64,000 nt of DNA from Arsukibacterium indicum (lineage in GTDB: Bacteria; Pseudomonadota; Gammaproteobacteria; Enterobacterales; Alteromonadaceae). Under the pieces are notes generated by a model. The model worked only from the letters and a program-made list of their open reading frames with translations, searched no databases and had not been told where the DNA came from. The DNA is taken from NCBI RefSeq assembly GCF_019100565.1, contig NZ_JAHRID010000005.1, forward strand, positions 186,001-250,000. Reading direction: 5' to 3'. Positions 55,504 to 64,000 of this stretch are shown here, one piece after another. The stretch's first letter is position 1. Each line of letters starts with the position of its first letter. The position numbers were made by a program, and so were the translations under genes.

Positions 55504-58158
55504 TTATGACTGCTCAGAATCGTTGTCCTGCGCTAACTGACTGTCCTGCAGGTCGGGACCAGCAACATCGGCGCTTACGCTGGCGGCCGTTGAATGTGCA
55601 TCATCAGCATCTGTTGGCAAATCCTGCTCCTGAATTTCATCAACTTTAGCTACACCTACAACTTTCTCCTGCTCCTGGGTACGGATCAGAATAACGCCCT
55701 GGGTATTACGACCAACCTCTGACACTTCCTTAACCCGGGTTCGGACCAGGGTGCCACGATTAGAGATCATCATAATTTCATCGGTTTCACTTACCTGAAC
55801 CGCACCAACGACCAGACCGTTCCGCTCTGACACTTTAATTGACACAACGCCCTGCGTTGCCCGGCTCTTTGCGGGGTACTCAGTTAAGGCGGTACGTTTG
55901 CCATACCCATTTTCGGTTACAGTCAGTACCGCGCCATCACCTTTCGGTATGATCAGTGAAACCACTGAGCCGCCTTCTCGTAAACGGATACCGCGGACAC
56001 CTGTTGCCGTACGGCCCATGCCACGAACCTGATCTTCAGTAAAGCGCACAACTTTACCATCATCTGAAAACAGCATAATTTCATTGCTGCCATCAGTGAT
56101 ATCGACACCAATCAGATGATCGCCTTCATTCAGGTTAACGGCAATAATGCCGTTTGACCGCGGCCGTGAGTAGTCAGTCAATGCGGTTTTCTTAACGGTA
56201 CCATTTGCGGTCGCCATAAATACATATTTGCCTTCTTCGTATTCACGGACCGGTAAAATAGCGTTAATCCGCTCGCCCTGTTCTAATGGCAGCAAATTAA
56301 CGATTGGCTTGCCGCGGGCAGTGCGGCTGGCCAGTGGCAACTGATAAACTTTCATCCAGTATAGCCGGCCACGATTCGAGAAGCATAAAATTGTATCGTG
56401 GGTACTGGCTACCAACAATTTATCGACAAAATCTTCATCTTTTACCGTGGTTGCAGCCTTGCCTTTACCACCGCGGCGCTGCGCTTCATAATCAGACAAC
56501 GGCTGATACTTGGCATAACCTAAGTGAGATAAAGTTACTACCACGTCTTCTTCGGTAATTAAGTCTTCCATATTGATATCCAGCATGTTGTCCTGGATAT
56601 CGGTGCGACGGGCATCGCCATACTGGGCTTTAGCGGCTTCTAACTCTTCGCAGATTACTTCCATCAAACGTTTCGGGCTACCCAGAATATGCAGCAATTC
56701 GGCAATTAACTCTAACAGCTGTTTGTATTCGTCCAGAATTTTTTCATGCTCTAAGCCGGTCAGCTTATGCAGACGTAAATCCAGGATAGCCTGGGCCTGT
56801 TGTTCAGTTAAAAAATAAAGATTGTCGCGAATACCGAAATGTTCTTCCAGCCATTCAGGGCGGGCGGCATCTTTACCGGCGCGCTCTAACATGGCGCTGA
56901 CATCGCCTAACTGCCAACCACGTTCCACTAAGCCCACTTTGGCTTCTGCCGGGCTGGCTGAGGTTTTGATCAGTTCGATGATTTCATCAATGTTGGCCAG
57001 CGCAATTGCCAGACCTTCCAGAATATGGGCTCGGTCACGGGCTTTGCGTAAATCGTATACGGTACGACGGGTTACCACTTCGCGCCGATGCAGTACGAAG
57101 CATTCCAGCATTTGCTTTAAGCTTAAAAGCTTAGGCTGACCGTCATCCAGCGCCACCATGTTAATACCAAACACAGTTTGCATCTGAGTATTAGAATATA
57201 GCTGGTTCAGCATAACGTCTGAGGATTCACCACGCTTTAGTTCGATGACGATGCGCATGCCGTCTTTATCAGACTCATCGCGTAACGCTGAAATACCCTC
57301 TATGCGCTTTTCTTTAACCAGCTCAGCAATTTTTTCAATTAACCGGGCTTTGTTAACCTGATAAGGTAGTTCATTGACAATAATTGTCTCACGACCGGTT
57401 TTCTCGTCTGTTTCAATACAGGTTTTACTGCGAATATATACCTTGCCGCGACCGGTACGATACGCCTCTTCAATGCCTTTACGGCCATTGATAATAGCTG
57501 CAGTAGGGAAATCAGGCCCCGGTATAAACTGCATTAACTCATGCAGCTCGATATCCGGGTTAGCAATCAGTGCCAGACAACCGTCAATCACTTCGTTCAG
57601 ATTGTGCGGCGGAATATTGGTCGCCATACCAACGGCAATACCGGATGAACCATTGATCAGTAAGTTAGGGATTTTCGTTGGTAATACTGCTGGGATTTGT
57701 TCGGTGCCATCATAGTTAGGCACAAAATCGACGGTTTCTTTGTCCAGATCTGCCAGTAGTTCATGGGCGATCCGCGCCATTCTGACTTCGGTGTAACGCA
57801 TTGCGGCAGCCGAGTCGCCATCAATAGAACCAAAGTTACCCTGACCATCCACCAACATATAACGAAGCGAGAATGGCTGTGCCATCCGTACTATCGTGTC
57901 ATACACCGCGCTATCACCATGCGGGTGATATTTACCGATAACGTCACCCACTACGCGGGCAGATTTTTTATAGGCTTTATTCCAGTCGTTGCCCAATTCC
58001 TTCATGGCAAACAGCACGCGACGGTGAACCGGCTTTAAGCCATCCCTTACGTCAGGTAAAGCCCGGCCAACAATTACGCTCATCGCATAATCGAGGTAGG
58101 AGTTTTTTAATTCCTCTTCAATATTAATCGGAACTATTTCTTTGGCCAGATCTGTCAT
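55504..58158 (-). CDS. gyrA: DNA gyrase subunit A
   Basis: An 884-residue gyrase A subunit. The catalytic tyrosine is Y122 in A-A-M-R-Y-T-E. The quinolone region keeps S83 and D87 in [10 protein letters not shown], the wild-type residues. The C-terminal beta-pinwheel has the GyrA box Q-R-R-G-G-K-G. The tail is acidic, as usual. It is followed by serC-aroA and divergent from ubiG. Confidence 0.96.
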   Translation of the reverse strand: MTDLAKEIVPINIEEELKNSYLDYAMSVIVGRALPDVRDGLKPVHRRVLFAMKELGNDWNKAYKKSARVVGDVIGKYHPHGDSAVYDTIVRMAQPFSLRYMLVDGQGNFGSIDGDSAAAMRYTEVRMARIAHELLADLDKETVDFVPNYDGTEQIPAVLPTKIPNLLINGSSGIAVGMATNIPPHNLNEVIDGCLALIANPDIELHELMQFIPGPDFPTAAIINGRKGIEEAYRTGRGKVYIRSKTCIETDEKTGRETIIVNELPYQVNKARLIEKIAELVKEKRIEGISALRDESDKDGMRIVIELKRGESSDVMLNQLYSNTQMQTVFGINMVALDDGQPKLLSLKQMLECFVLHRREVVTRRTVYDLRKARDRAHILEGLAIALANIDEIIELIKTSASPAEAKVGLVERGWQLGDVSAMLERAGKDAARPEWLEEHFGIRDNLYFLTEQQAQAILDLRLHKLTGLEHEKILDEYKQLLELIAELLHILGSPKRLMEVICEELEAAKAQYGDARRTDIQDNMLDINMEDLITEEDVVVTLSHLGYAKYQPLSDYEAQRRGGKGKAATTVKDEDFVDKLLVASTHDTILCFSNRGRLYWMKVYQLPLASRTARGKPIVNLLPLEQGERINAILPVREYEEGKYVFMATANGTVKKTALTDYSRPRSNGIIAVNLNEGDHLIGVDITDGSNEIMLFSDDGKVVRFTEDQVRGMGRTATGVRGIRLREGGSVVSLIIPKGDGAVLTVTENGYGKRTALTEYPAKSRATQGVVSIKVSERNGLVVGAVQVSETDEIMMISNRGTLVRTRVKEVSEVGRNTQGVILIRTQEQEKVVGVAKVDEIQEQDLPTDADDAHSTAASVSADVAGPDLQDSQLAQDNDSEQS

Positions 58159-58345
58159 ATAACGCTAATTTCCCTTAAATCAGATAGATAACTCGCTTTT
58201 TTCGATGTTATAAAGCGCGAGACAACGCAGGATTCTACCACATAAAATGACAGTTGCCATGCCTGTTATGCTTGCCAGAAGTTGCCTGCTATTTGCCGAA
58301 ACAGATCAAGGCTTTATAATGGCAAAAATTTTTAAGGCCTGAACC

Positions 58346-59062
58346 ATGACACAAAACACAAATGTTGATCCAGCTGAAATTGCAAAATTTAATGATATAG
58401 CCAGCCGCTGGTGGGATCAGGATGGTGAATTTAAACCATTGCATCTGTTAAACCCTACCCGGCTGAGTTATATCAGCGATATCGCCGCCGGCGTTTTTGG
58501 CAAGTCGGTAGTTGATGTAGGCTGTGGCGGTGGTATTCTGGCGGAAAGCCTGGCAAGAAGTGGTGCCAAAGTAACCGGGATAGATATGGCTGACGATGCG
58601 CTGGCCGTTGCCAGGCTGCATGCGCTGGAATGCGACGTTAACCTAAGATACTTACAACATACCGCTGAAGAGTTTGCAGCAATTGAGCCAGCCGCGTTTG
58701 ATATTGTTACCTGCATGGAAATGCTGGAACATGTGCCCGAGCCTGCCTCGGTTGTGCAAGCCTGCGCTGATTTGGCCAAACCAGGTGGTCTGCTGTTTTT
58801 CTCTACGATTAACAAAACAGTTAAAGCTTATGCAATGGCTATTGTTGGCGCGGAATATATTTTACGGCTGGTACCGAAAGGTACCCATCAATTCAGTAAA
58901 TTTATCCGCCCGTCACAATTAATGCGTAATATCGAGCAAGCAGGGCTGGAACTGGTCGATGCAACAGGTTTGCACTTTAACCCGCTTAACAATAGCTTTA
59001 AAACAGGCCCTGGGTTAGATGTAAACTACTTTGTGGTAGCCCGAAAGCCGGCTGATGCATAA
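58346..59062 (+). CDS. ubiG: ubiquinone O-methyltransferase
   Basis: A 238-residue SAM methyltransferase acting twice in ubiquinone synthesis. It has the start [19 protein letters not shown], the SAM motif [14 protein letters not shown] and the E-M-L-E-H-V-P block. Divergent from gyrA, as in E. coli. Confidence 0.95.
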   Translation: MTQNTNVDPAEIAKFNDIASRWWDQDGEFKPLHLLNPTRLSYISDIAAGVFGKSVVDVGCGGGILAESLARSGAKVTGIDMADDALAVARLHALECDVNLRYLQHTAEEFAAIEPAAFDIVTCMEMLEHVPEPASVVQACADLAKPGGLLFFSTINKTVKAYAMAIVGAEYILRLVPKGTHQFSKFIRPSQLMRNIEQAGLELVDATGLHFNPLNNSFKTGPGLDVNYFVVARKPADA

Positions 59063-59084
59063 TACAGTTAACTATGCGTGATTA

Positions 59085-59117
59085 GATGACTTCTGATAGC
59101 AGGAGTCGTCTGTTTTT
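59085..59117 (+). terminator. terminator after ubiG
   Basis: GATGACTTCT and AGGAGTCGTC form a 10-bp stem with two G-U pairs and loop GATAGC, followed by TGTTTTT. Confidence 0.75.
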
Positions 59118-59237
59118 ATAAAGATCGACGCTTGCTAAATAGCCAGTTGCACTTAAAAGCAGCTGCTTAGAACAAAAAAATTTATAACCAAGAAAAAGCT
59201 TGCTTCAGACATGCTATTTCTATTGCAAGCGTTAACA

Positions 59238-59278
59238 GGTTAGTGGCTACTAACCGCCAAGATTAGCGGCTTTTTTTT
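59238..59278 (+). terminator. second hairpin pair with T8 before nrdA
   Basis: GGTTAGT/ACTAACC (7-bp stem, loop GGCT) is followed by CCGC/GCGG and then T8. It insulates nrdA from upstream transcripts. Apart from this, the ubiG terminator and the NrdR boxes, the 59063-59444 gap shows no gene. Confidence 0.65.
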
Positions 59279-59310
59279 CAACAACCATTACCCTTGCAAA
59301 AGCCCCCAAT

Positions 59311-59326
59311 CCACACTATCTTGTGA
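59311..59326. promoter_or_regulatory. NrdR box 1
   Basis: CCACACTATCTTGTGA fits the 16-base NrdR consensus (acaCwAtATaTwGtgt) at about 12 positions. Confidence 0.65.
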
Positions 59327-59341
59327 TCAGTTTTTAATTTA

Positions 59342-59357
59342 CACCTATATGTTGTGC
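59342..59357. promoter_or_regulatory. NrdR box 2
   Basis: CACCTATATGTTGTGC fits the same consensus in its core. It starts 31 bases after box 1, the usual three-helical-turn spacing of NrdR box pairs in front of nrd operons. Confidence 0.65.
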
Positions 59358-59444
59358 AAAACGCCAGCAATCAGGTGCGTGTAATGGGCCGTGCGCTAAC
59401 GGGCTGTCAGTTAATAATAACTATTGAAACGGAACTCTTCAGCG

Positions 59445-61730
59445 ATGACGCAAAACCTTTTTGTCACCAAACGTGACGGACGCCGTGAACCTCTCGATTT
59501 AGATAAAATTCACCGGGTAATTACCTGGGCCGCCGAAGGCTTACACAATGTGTCGGTATCTCAGGTTGAATTGAAATCTCATATTCAGTTTTACGACGGT
59601 ATTAAGTCGGCAGATATTCATGAAACCATTATAAAAGCCGCTGCCGATCTGATTTCAAAAGACAGCCCTGATTATCAGTATCTGGCTGCCCGCCTGGCCG
59701 TTTTCCACCTGCGTAAAAAAGCCTATGGCCAGTTCGAGCCACCGCATTTATATGATCATCTGGTCAAAATGGTGGAAGCTAAGCGCTACGATCAGCATAT
59801 TCTGGCTGACTACAGCCGGGAAGAACTGGAAACCATTAATGGCTTTATTGACCATAGCCGCGATTTAAACTTCAGCTATGCTGCGGTAAAGCAGCTGGAA
59901 GGTAAATATCTGGTTCAGAACCGGGTTAGCGGTGAAATTTATGAAAGCGCCCAGTTTTTATATATTCTGGTAGCGGCCTGCCTGTTTGCTAATTACCCGA
60001 AAAGTACCCGCTTAGATTTTGTCCGCCGGTTCTATGATGCGACATCAAAGTTCAAATTGTCGCTGCCAACCCCCATTATGTCGGGTGTTCGTACCCCTAC
60101 CCGTCAGTTCAGTTCTTGCGTACTGATTGAATGTGGTGACAGTCTGGATTCCATTAACGCCACCTCCAGTGCCATTGTAAAATATGTATCCCAACGCGCA
60201 GGTATTGGTATAAACGCCGGTCGTATTCGTGCGCTGGGCAGCCCAATTCGTAACGGTGAAGCGTTTCATACTGGTTGTATTCCTTTTTATAAGCACTTTC
60301 AGACGGCAGTAAAAAGCTGCTCACAAGGTGGCGTTCGCGGTGGTGCAGCAACCTTATTCTTCCCGTTGTGGCATCTTGAAGTAGAATCGCTATTGGTTCT
60401 GAAGAATAACCGTGGGGTTGAAGAAAACCGGGTGCGCCATTTAGATTATGGTGTGCAGTTTAACCGGCTGATGTATACCCGTTTAATTAAAGACGATTAC
60501 ATTACCTTGTTCAGCCCGTCTGACGTGCCGGGCTTGTACGATGCCTTTTTCCAGGATCAGGAACAGTTCGACAAACTTTATGTAAAATACGAAGCGGACA
60601 GCAGTATTCGCAAAAAGCGGATCAAGGCGTTAGAGCTTTTCACCCTGTTTATGCAGGAGCGGGCCAGTACTGGTCGTATCTATCTGCAGAACGTCGACCA
60701 CTGCAATACCCACAGCCCGTTTAACCCGAAGGTTGCACCGGTTCGGCAAAGTAATCTGTGTCTTGAAATCGCCCTGCCCACTAAGCCACTGGAACATGTT
60801 AATGATCCAAATGGTGAAATTGCCCTTTGTACCTTGTCGGCTTTTAACCTTGGCGCAATAACCGAACTGGAAGAACTTGAAGAGCTGGCAGAACTTGCTG
60901 TGCGCTCACTGGACAGTTTGCTGGATTATCAGGATTATCCTATTCCGGCAGCTTATCACGCTTCAATCAGCCGCCGTACCTTAGGTGTCGGCGTCATTAA
61001 CTATGCCTATTATCTGGCAAAAAATGGTGTGAAATATTCTGATGGCTCGGCCAATGGTTTAACTCACCGTACCTTTGAAGCGATTCAGTATTACCTGTTA
61101 AAAGCGTCAAACAAACTGGCTCAGGAGCAAGGCCCCTGCCCTAAATTTAATGAAACAACTTATGCTGAAGGTATTTTACCAATCGACAGCTACAAGAAAG
61201 ATCTGGATAAAGTCTGTGCTGAACCACTGATTCTTAACTGGGAACAGTTGCGTAAAGACATTCTGCAATTTGGCCTGCGCAACTCAACATTGTCGGCGCT
61301 GATGCCTTCAGAGACATCATCGCAAATTTCTAATGCAACCAATGGTATTGAACCACCACGTGGTCATATCAGTATTAAGGCCAGTAAAGACGGCATTTTA
61401 AAACAAGTAGTCCCTGAGTATGAGCGGCTGAAACACCAGTATGAGCTGCTTTGGGATATACCATCCAATGATGGATACCTGAGCCTGGTGGCGATAATGC
61501 AGAAGTTTGTTGACCAGACTATTTCTGCAAATACCAATTATGACCCGAACAAATATGATGGCGGTCGGGTACCGATGAAACTGTTATTAAAGGACCTGCT
61601 TACCGCCTACAAGCTGGGGGTGAAAACCATGTATTACCATAATACCCGGGATGGTGCGGCTGATATGCAGGAAGATATAAAACCTGAGATGGAAGACGAC
61701 GGTTGTGCCGGCGGAGCCTGCAAAATTTAA
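59445..61730 (+). CDS. nrdA: ribonucleotide reductase class Ia, alpha subunit
   Basis: A 761-residue catalytic subunit, the same length as E. coli NrdA. It keeps C225 and the N-L-C439-L-E441 active site, and the C-terminal C754-x4-C759 reducing pair in G-C-A-G-G-A-C-K-I. The N-terminal ATP-cone (V-T-K-R-D-G-R) gives dATP control. The ATG at 59445 is chosen because it yields this length; a TTG seven codons upstream is less likely. Two NrdR boxes precede it. Confidence 0.96.
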   Translation: MTQNLFVTKRDGRREPLDLDKIHRVITWAAEGLHNVSVSQVELKSHIQFYDGIKSADIHETIIKAAADLISKDSPDYQYLAARLAVFHLRKKAYGQFEPPHLYDHLVKMVEAKRYDQHILADYSREELETINGFIDHSRDLNFSYAAVKQLEGKYLVQNRVSGEIYESAQFLYILVAACLFANYPKSTRLDFVRRFYDATSKFKLSLPTPIMSGVRTPTRQFSSCVLIECGDSLDSINATSSAIVKYVSQRAGIGINAGRIRALGSPIRNGEAFHTGCIPFYKHFQTAVKSCSQGGVRGGAATLFFPLWHLEVESLLVLKNNRGVEENRVRHLDYGVQFNRLMYTRLIKDDYITLFSPSDVPGLYDAFFQDQEQFDKLYVKYEADSSIRKKRIKALELFTLFMQERASTGRIYLQNVDHCNTHSPFNPKVAPVRQSNLCLEIALPTKPLEHVNDPNGEIALCTLSAFNLGAITELEELEELAELAVRSLDSLLDYQDYPIPAAYHASISRRTLGVGVINYAYYLAKNGVKYSDGSANGLTHRTFEAIQYYLLKASNKLAQEQGPCPKFNETTYAEGILPIDSYKKDLDKVCAEPLILNWEQLRKDILQFGLRNSTLSALMPSETSSQISNATNGIEPPRGHISIKASKDGILKQVVPEYERLKHQYELLWDIPSNDGYLSLVAIMQKFVDQTISANTNYDPNKYDGGRVPMKLLLKDLLTAYKLGVKTMYYHNTRDGAADMQEDIKPEMEDDGCAGGACKI

Positions 61731-61744
61731 CATGGAACAGTCAT

Positions 61745-61764
61745 CGCTCCGCGTTGGCGGAGCG
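61745..61764 (+). other. hairpin between nrdA and nrdB
   Basis: CGCTCCGC and GCGGAGCG form a perfect 8-bp GC-rich stem with loop GTTG in the 71-base gap. No T run follows, so it is more likely a message stabiliser or processing site than a full terminator. Confidence 0.6.
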
Positions 61765-61801
61765 TAGTAACAACAGGTTTTGGATCAGGATATTTACAGC
61801 A

Positions 61802-62932
61802 ATGGCGTATACCACTTTTAATCGCGAAATTAATAATCAACTGCAAGAGCCGATGTTTTTCGGTAATGCTGTCAATGTGTCACGTTATGATCAGCAAAAG
61901 TACCCTATCTTCGAAAAACTAATAGAAAAACAGCTGAGTTTTTTCTGGCGACCAGAAGAAATTGATGTCAGTAAAGACCGGATAGACTTTCAGAACCTGC
62001 CCGAGCACGAAAAACATATTTTTCTGAGTAATCTGAAGTATCAGACGCTGCTTGATTCTGTGCAGGGCCGTTCACCCAATGTGGCGTTTTTACCTATTGT
62101 TTCTATACCAGAGCTTGAAACCTGGATTGAAACCTGGGCATTCAGTGAAACTATCCATAGCCGCAGTTACACCCATATTGTCCGTAATATTACTTCAGAG
62201 CCGCATAAAGTATTTGATGACATTATGCTCAATGAAAAAATTCTGGAGCGCGCTGATGATGTCACCCGCTACTATGACAGCCTGATCGACGGTATAAACC
62301 TGTATCAGCGTTGTGGCGAAGGAGAACATCATATAAATGGTCAGACGGTAAGCATTACTCTGCGCGAGCTGAAAAAACGACTGTATCTGTGCATGCTGTC
62401 AGTTAATGTGCTTGAAGCAATCCGCTTTTACGTCAGTTTTGCCTGCAGCTTTGCCTTTGCCGAGCGTGAATTGATGGAAGGTAACGCAAAAATTATCAGA
62501 TTAATCGCCCGTGATGAAGCGCTGCATCTTACCGGCACCCAACATATCTTAAATATCATGGCAGCCGGAGAAGATGATCCGCAAATGGCTGAGATCGCTA
62601 AGGAATGTGAAGAGCAGGCCTATGCTATTTTTCAAAAAGCGGCAGAGCAAGAAAAAGAATGGGCGCAGTACCTGTTTAAAGATGGCTCAATGATTGGCCT
62701 TAACAAAGATATTCTGTGTCAGTATGTAGAATATATTACCAACAGCAGAATGCAGGCGGTCGGTTTAAAAGCCCGTTTCAGCACCACTCAGAACCCAATT
62801 CCCTGGATTAACGCCTGGCTGGTGTCAGATAATGTGCAAGTAGCACCACAGGAGTCTGAAATAAGCTCCTATCTTGTTGGCCAGATAGATAACGAAGTTG
62901 ATGGGGCTGAATTTGGCGATTTCGACCTCTAA
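61802..62932 (+). CDS. nrdB: ribonucleotide reductase class Ia, beta subunit
   Basis: A 376-residue diiron-tyrosyl radical subunit. Iron ligands and radical site fit E. coli numbering plus one: D85, E116, H119 and Y123 ([11 protein letters not shown]). The ATG at 61802 gives [11 protein letters not shown], the NrdB start; the frame is open 33 codons upstream, across the hairpin. AGGA lies 10 bases before the ATG. Confidence 0.96.
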   Translation: MAYTTFNREINNQLQEPMFFGNAVNVSRYDQQKYPIFEKLIEKQLSFFWRPEEIDVSKDRIDFQNLPEHEKHIFLSNLKYQTLLDSVQGRSPNVAFLPIVSIPELETWIETWAFSETIHSRSYTHIVRNITSEPHKVFDDIMLNEKILERADDVTRYYDSLIDGINLYQRCGEGEHHINGQTVSITLRELKKRLYLCMLSVNVLEAIRFYVSFACSFAFAERELMEGNAKIIRLIARDEALHLTGTQHILNIMAAGEDDPQMAEIAKECEEQAYAIFQKAAEQEKEWAQYLFKDGSMIGLNKDILCQYVEYITNSRMQAVGLKARFSTTQNPIPWINAWLVSDNVQVAPQESEISSYLVGQIDNEVDGAEFGDFDL

Positions 62933-62938
62933 GCTGTC

Positions 62939-63193
62939 ATGCCTCAAATCCTAGTTACCGGACAGGCTGCTATTCATTTTAATGGCAGCCAACCGACTAT
63001 TCTGCAAAGCCTTGAACAGCAACAACAAGACGTCAGTTACCAGTGTCGGGAAGGTTATTGTGGTGCTTGTCGCTGTAAACTCATTGCAGGCCAGATCCAA
63101 TATCTGCATGAACCACTGGCGTTTGTTCGCCATGGCGAGTTTTTACCTTGTTGTAGCATTCCGGTTACAGACATTGAAATTGAAATTCCATGA
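62939..63193 (+). CDS. yfaE: 2Fe-2S ferredoxin-like protein YfaE
   Basis: An 84-residue ferredoxin with cluster cysteines C36, C41 and C44 (C-R-E-G-Y-C-G-A-C) and C71/C72. YfaE in E. coli maintains the NrdB diiron-radical cofactor. It starts 6 bases after nrdB, so the operon is nrdA-nrdB-yfaE. Confidence 0.92.
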   Translation: MPQILVTGQAAIHFNGSQPTILQSLEQQQQDVSYQCREGYCGACRCKLIAGQIQYLHEPLAFVRHGEFLPCCSIPVTDIEIEIP

Positions 63194-63260
63194 GCCACTG
63201 GTGTTTTGTCGCGTAATACAGCACACTTAACAAGTATTTATTGGGTGAAGGTCAGTTTTA

Positions 63261-64000
63261 ATGAAGATTGCTTTTTTGGGGTTGTTGTTAAGTTTTTCTG
63301 TTTGTTCCTTGGAACTGGAACAGCTGAACAGCTGGTTTGAACAAGCGCAATACAGAAAAATCCTCACTGAACTGGACCAGCAACCAACACTTAAACAAAA
63401 CCCTGACTATACAGCAGTCTATATTCAGGCCATGTTTAACGTTCGGCAACGTGAAGAAGCAAACACGTTACTCAATGAGCTTGTCGTTAAGTACCCACAG
63501 CATAGCGAACTACTCTACTTAGCCGGGATCAACAAAATCGTGCTTGCCTCTGGCGGCAACATTTTCAACGCCCGCCAGCGAACCAGTGATGGCTTACAAT
63601 TAATGGTTCAAGCGGTAACAATCGACCCACACAATTATCCGGCACAACATGCTCTTATCAGCTTCTATCAGACGGCACCAGCGACAGCGGGTGGAAGTAA
63701 AGAATTGGCGGCTGAGCAGGCAACAATACTGGCGGCTCTTGACCCTTTGCAAGGTGCGCTGGCCAGAATACAAATACTGATCCTGGATGAGCGACTGAGC
63801 GAAGCGGTAGCACTAATAGATAAACATCTGGCTGTGAAACCTAATCAGCCAGACTTGTTAGCGGTTAAAGCCAGTATTCTGGCGCGGCAGGATGCCTATC
63901 TGGTTGCCCAGCAACTTTATAGTCAAACTGCTGAGTTCAGCGTTAAAGCTAGTCAGCGTTACAGTGCGTTATATCAGGTTGGCCGGCTGGCAGTATTAAC
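63261..64000 (+). CDS. exported TPR-repeat protein, partial
   Basis: A frame from ATG 63261 remains open to the window end (246 codons visible). A signal peptide (about 1-16) is followed by helical TPR-like repeats: W-F-E-Q-A-Q-Y-R-K-I-L, then L-L-N-E-L-V-V-K-Y-P-Q-H-S, A-V-T-I-D-P-H-N-Y-P-A and L-A-V-K-P-N-Q-P-D-L-L-A-V. Likely a periplasmic scaffold or partner-binding protein. The 3' end is missing. GAAGG precedes the ATG. Confidence 0.75.
   Translation, partial: MKIAFLGLLLSFSVCSLELEQLNSWFEQAQYRKILTELDQQPTLKQNPDYTAVYIQAMFNVRQREEANTLLNELVVKYPQHSELLYLAGINKIVLASGGNIFNARQRTSDGLQLMVQAVTIDPHNYPAQHALISFYQTAPATAGGSKELAAEQATILAALDPLQGALARIQILILDERLSEAVALIDKHLAVKPNQPDLLAVKASILARQDAYLVAQQLYSQTAEFSVKASQRYSALYQVGRLAVL

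Noticed and set aside
57900-57925. Possible quinolone-resistance change in gyrA
   Set aside because: The S83 and D87 residues are the susceptible type.
61703-61801. Upstream extension of nrdB
   Set aside because: The extension contains the intercistronic hairpin and is not similar to NrdB; the start at 61802 has a ribosome site.
63337-63522. 61-codon ORF near the window end
   Set aside because: It is a shadow of the TPR-protein frame that starts at 63261 and runs off the window.
1-64000. tRNA, rRNA, transposase or CRISPR features
   Set aside because: None was recognised on reading; a tRNA scan would be needed to exclude a missed tRNA.

Overview
The window looks like a chromosomal segment of a marine or freshwater gammaproteobacterium of the Alteromonadales / Rheinheimera-Alishewanella-Arsukibacterium type. 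This is an inference from gene content and order: a HexR-regulated zwf-pgl-edd-glk-eda operon as in Shewanella and relatives, the pyrF-lapB-lapA-ihfB-rpsA-cmk-aroA-serC-gyrA block, and ubiG followed by nrdA-nrdB-yfaE. Two dif-like sequences suggest it lies in or near the replication terminus. Apart from an 8.0 kb prophage, almost everything is densely packed core or near-core genes.

Layout. 1-5.4 kb: end of a QueD-like gene, an M23 peptidase, an M61 peptidase, an acyl-CoA thioesterase and a LytS/LytTR two-component pair. 5.4-16 kb is central carbon metabolism: pfkA, a DMT exporter, pykA, hexR, and the Entner-Doudoroff operon zwf-pgl-edd-glk-eda. Perfect 15-bp HexR boxes stand in front of pykA and between hexR and zwf. 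16-25 kb: an ABC-F protein, Dps, an HDOD protein, malic enzyme, a DUF885 lipoprotein peptidase and two poorly known proteins. 25-38 kb: an RND efflux pair followed by a COG3146 acyltransferase-like gene, a DUF533 protein, an ABC1 kinase, a MipA-like protein, YghU, a lipoprotein alpha/beta hydrolase overlapping kynureninase, a DUF938 methyltransferase and an SGNH hydrolase.

38.03-46.08 kb is an integrated filamentous phage (inovirus). A 13-bp direct repeat, equal to the XerD half of dif, bounds it. Its genes run on the minus strand in classical order: two unknown early genes, replication initiator, putative ssDNA-binding protein, a 29-aa membrane peptide, a 64-aa minor coat candidate, major coat, TspB-like adhesin, pVI-like protein, Zot-like assembly ATPase, a 44-aa membrane peptide. 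A strongly structured non-coding region and two accessory genes follow. A divergent repressor gene faces twin operators. No integrase and no pIV secretin are seen, so the phage probably relies on host XerCD and a host secretin.

46-64 kb returns to core genes on the minus strand (cvrA, pyrF, lapB, lapA, ihfB, rpsA, cmk, aroA, serC, gyrA), then on the plus strand ubiG, the NrdR-box-controlled nrdA-nrdB-yfaE operon and a TPR protein cut by the window end. The most interesting parts are the phage non-coding hairpin array, the competing RNA structures between the coat and adhesin genes, and the dif-linked junctions.
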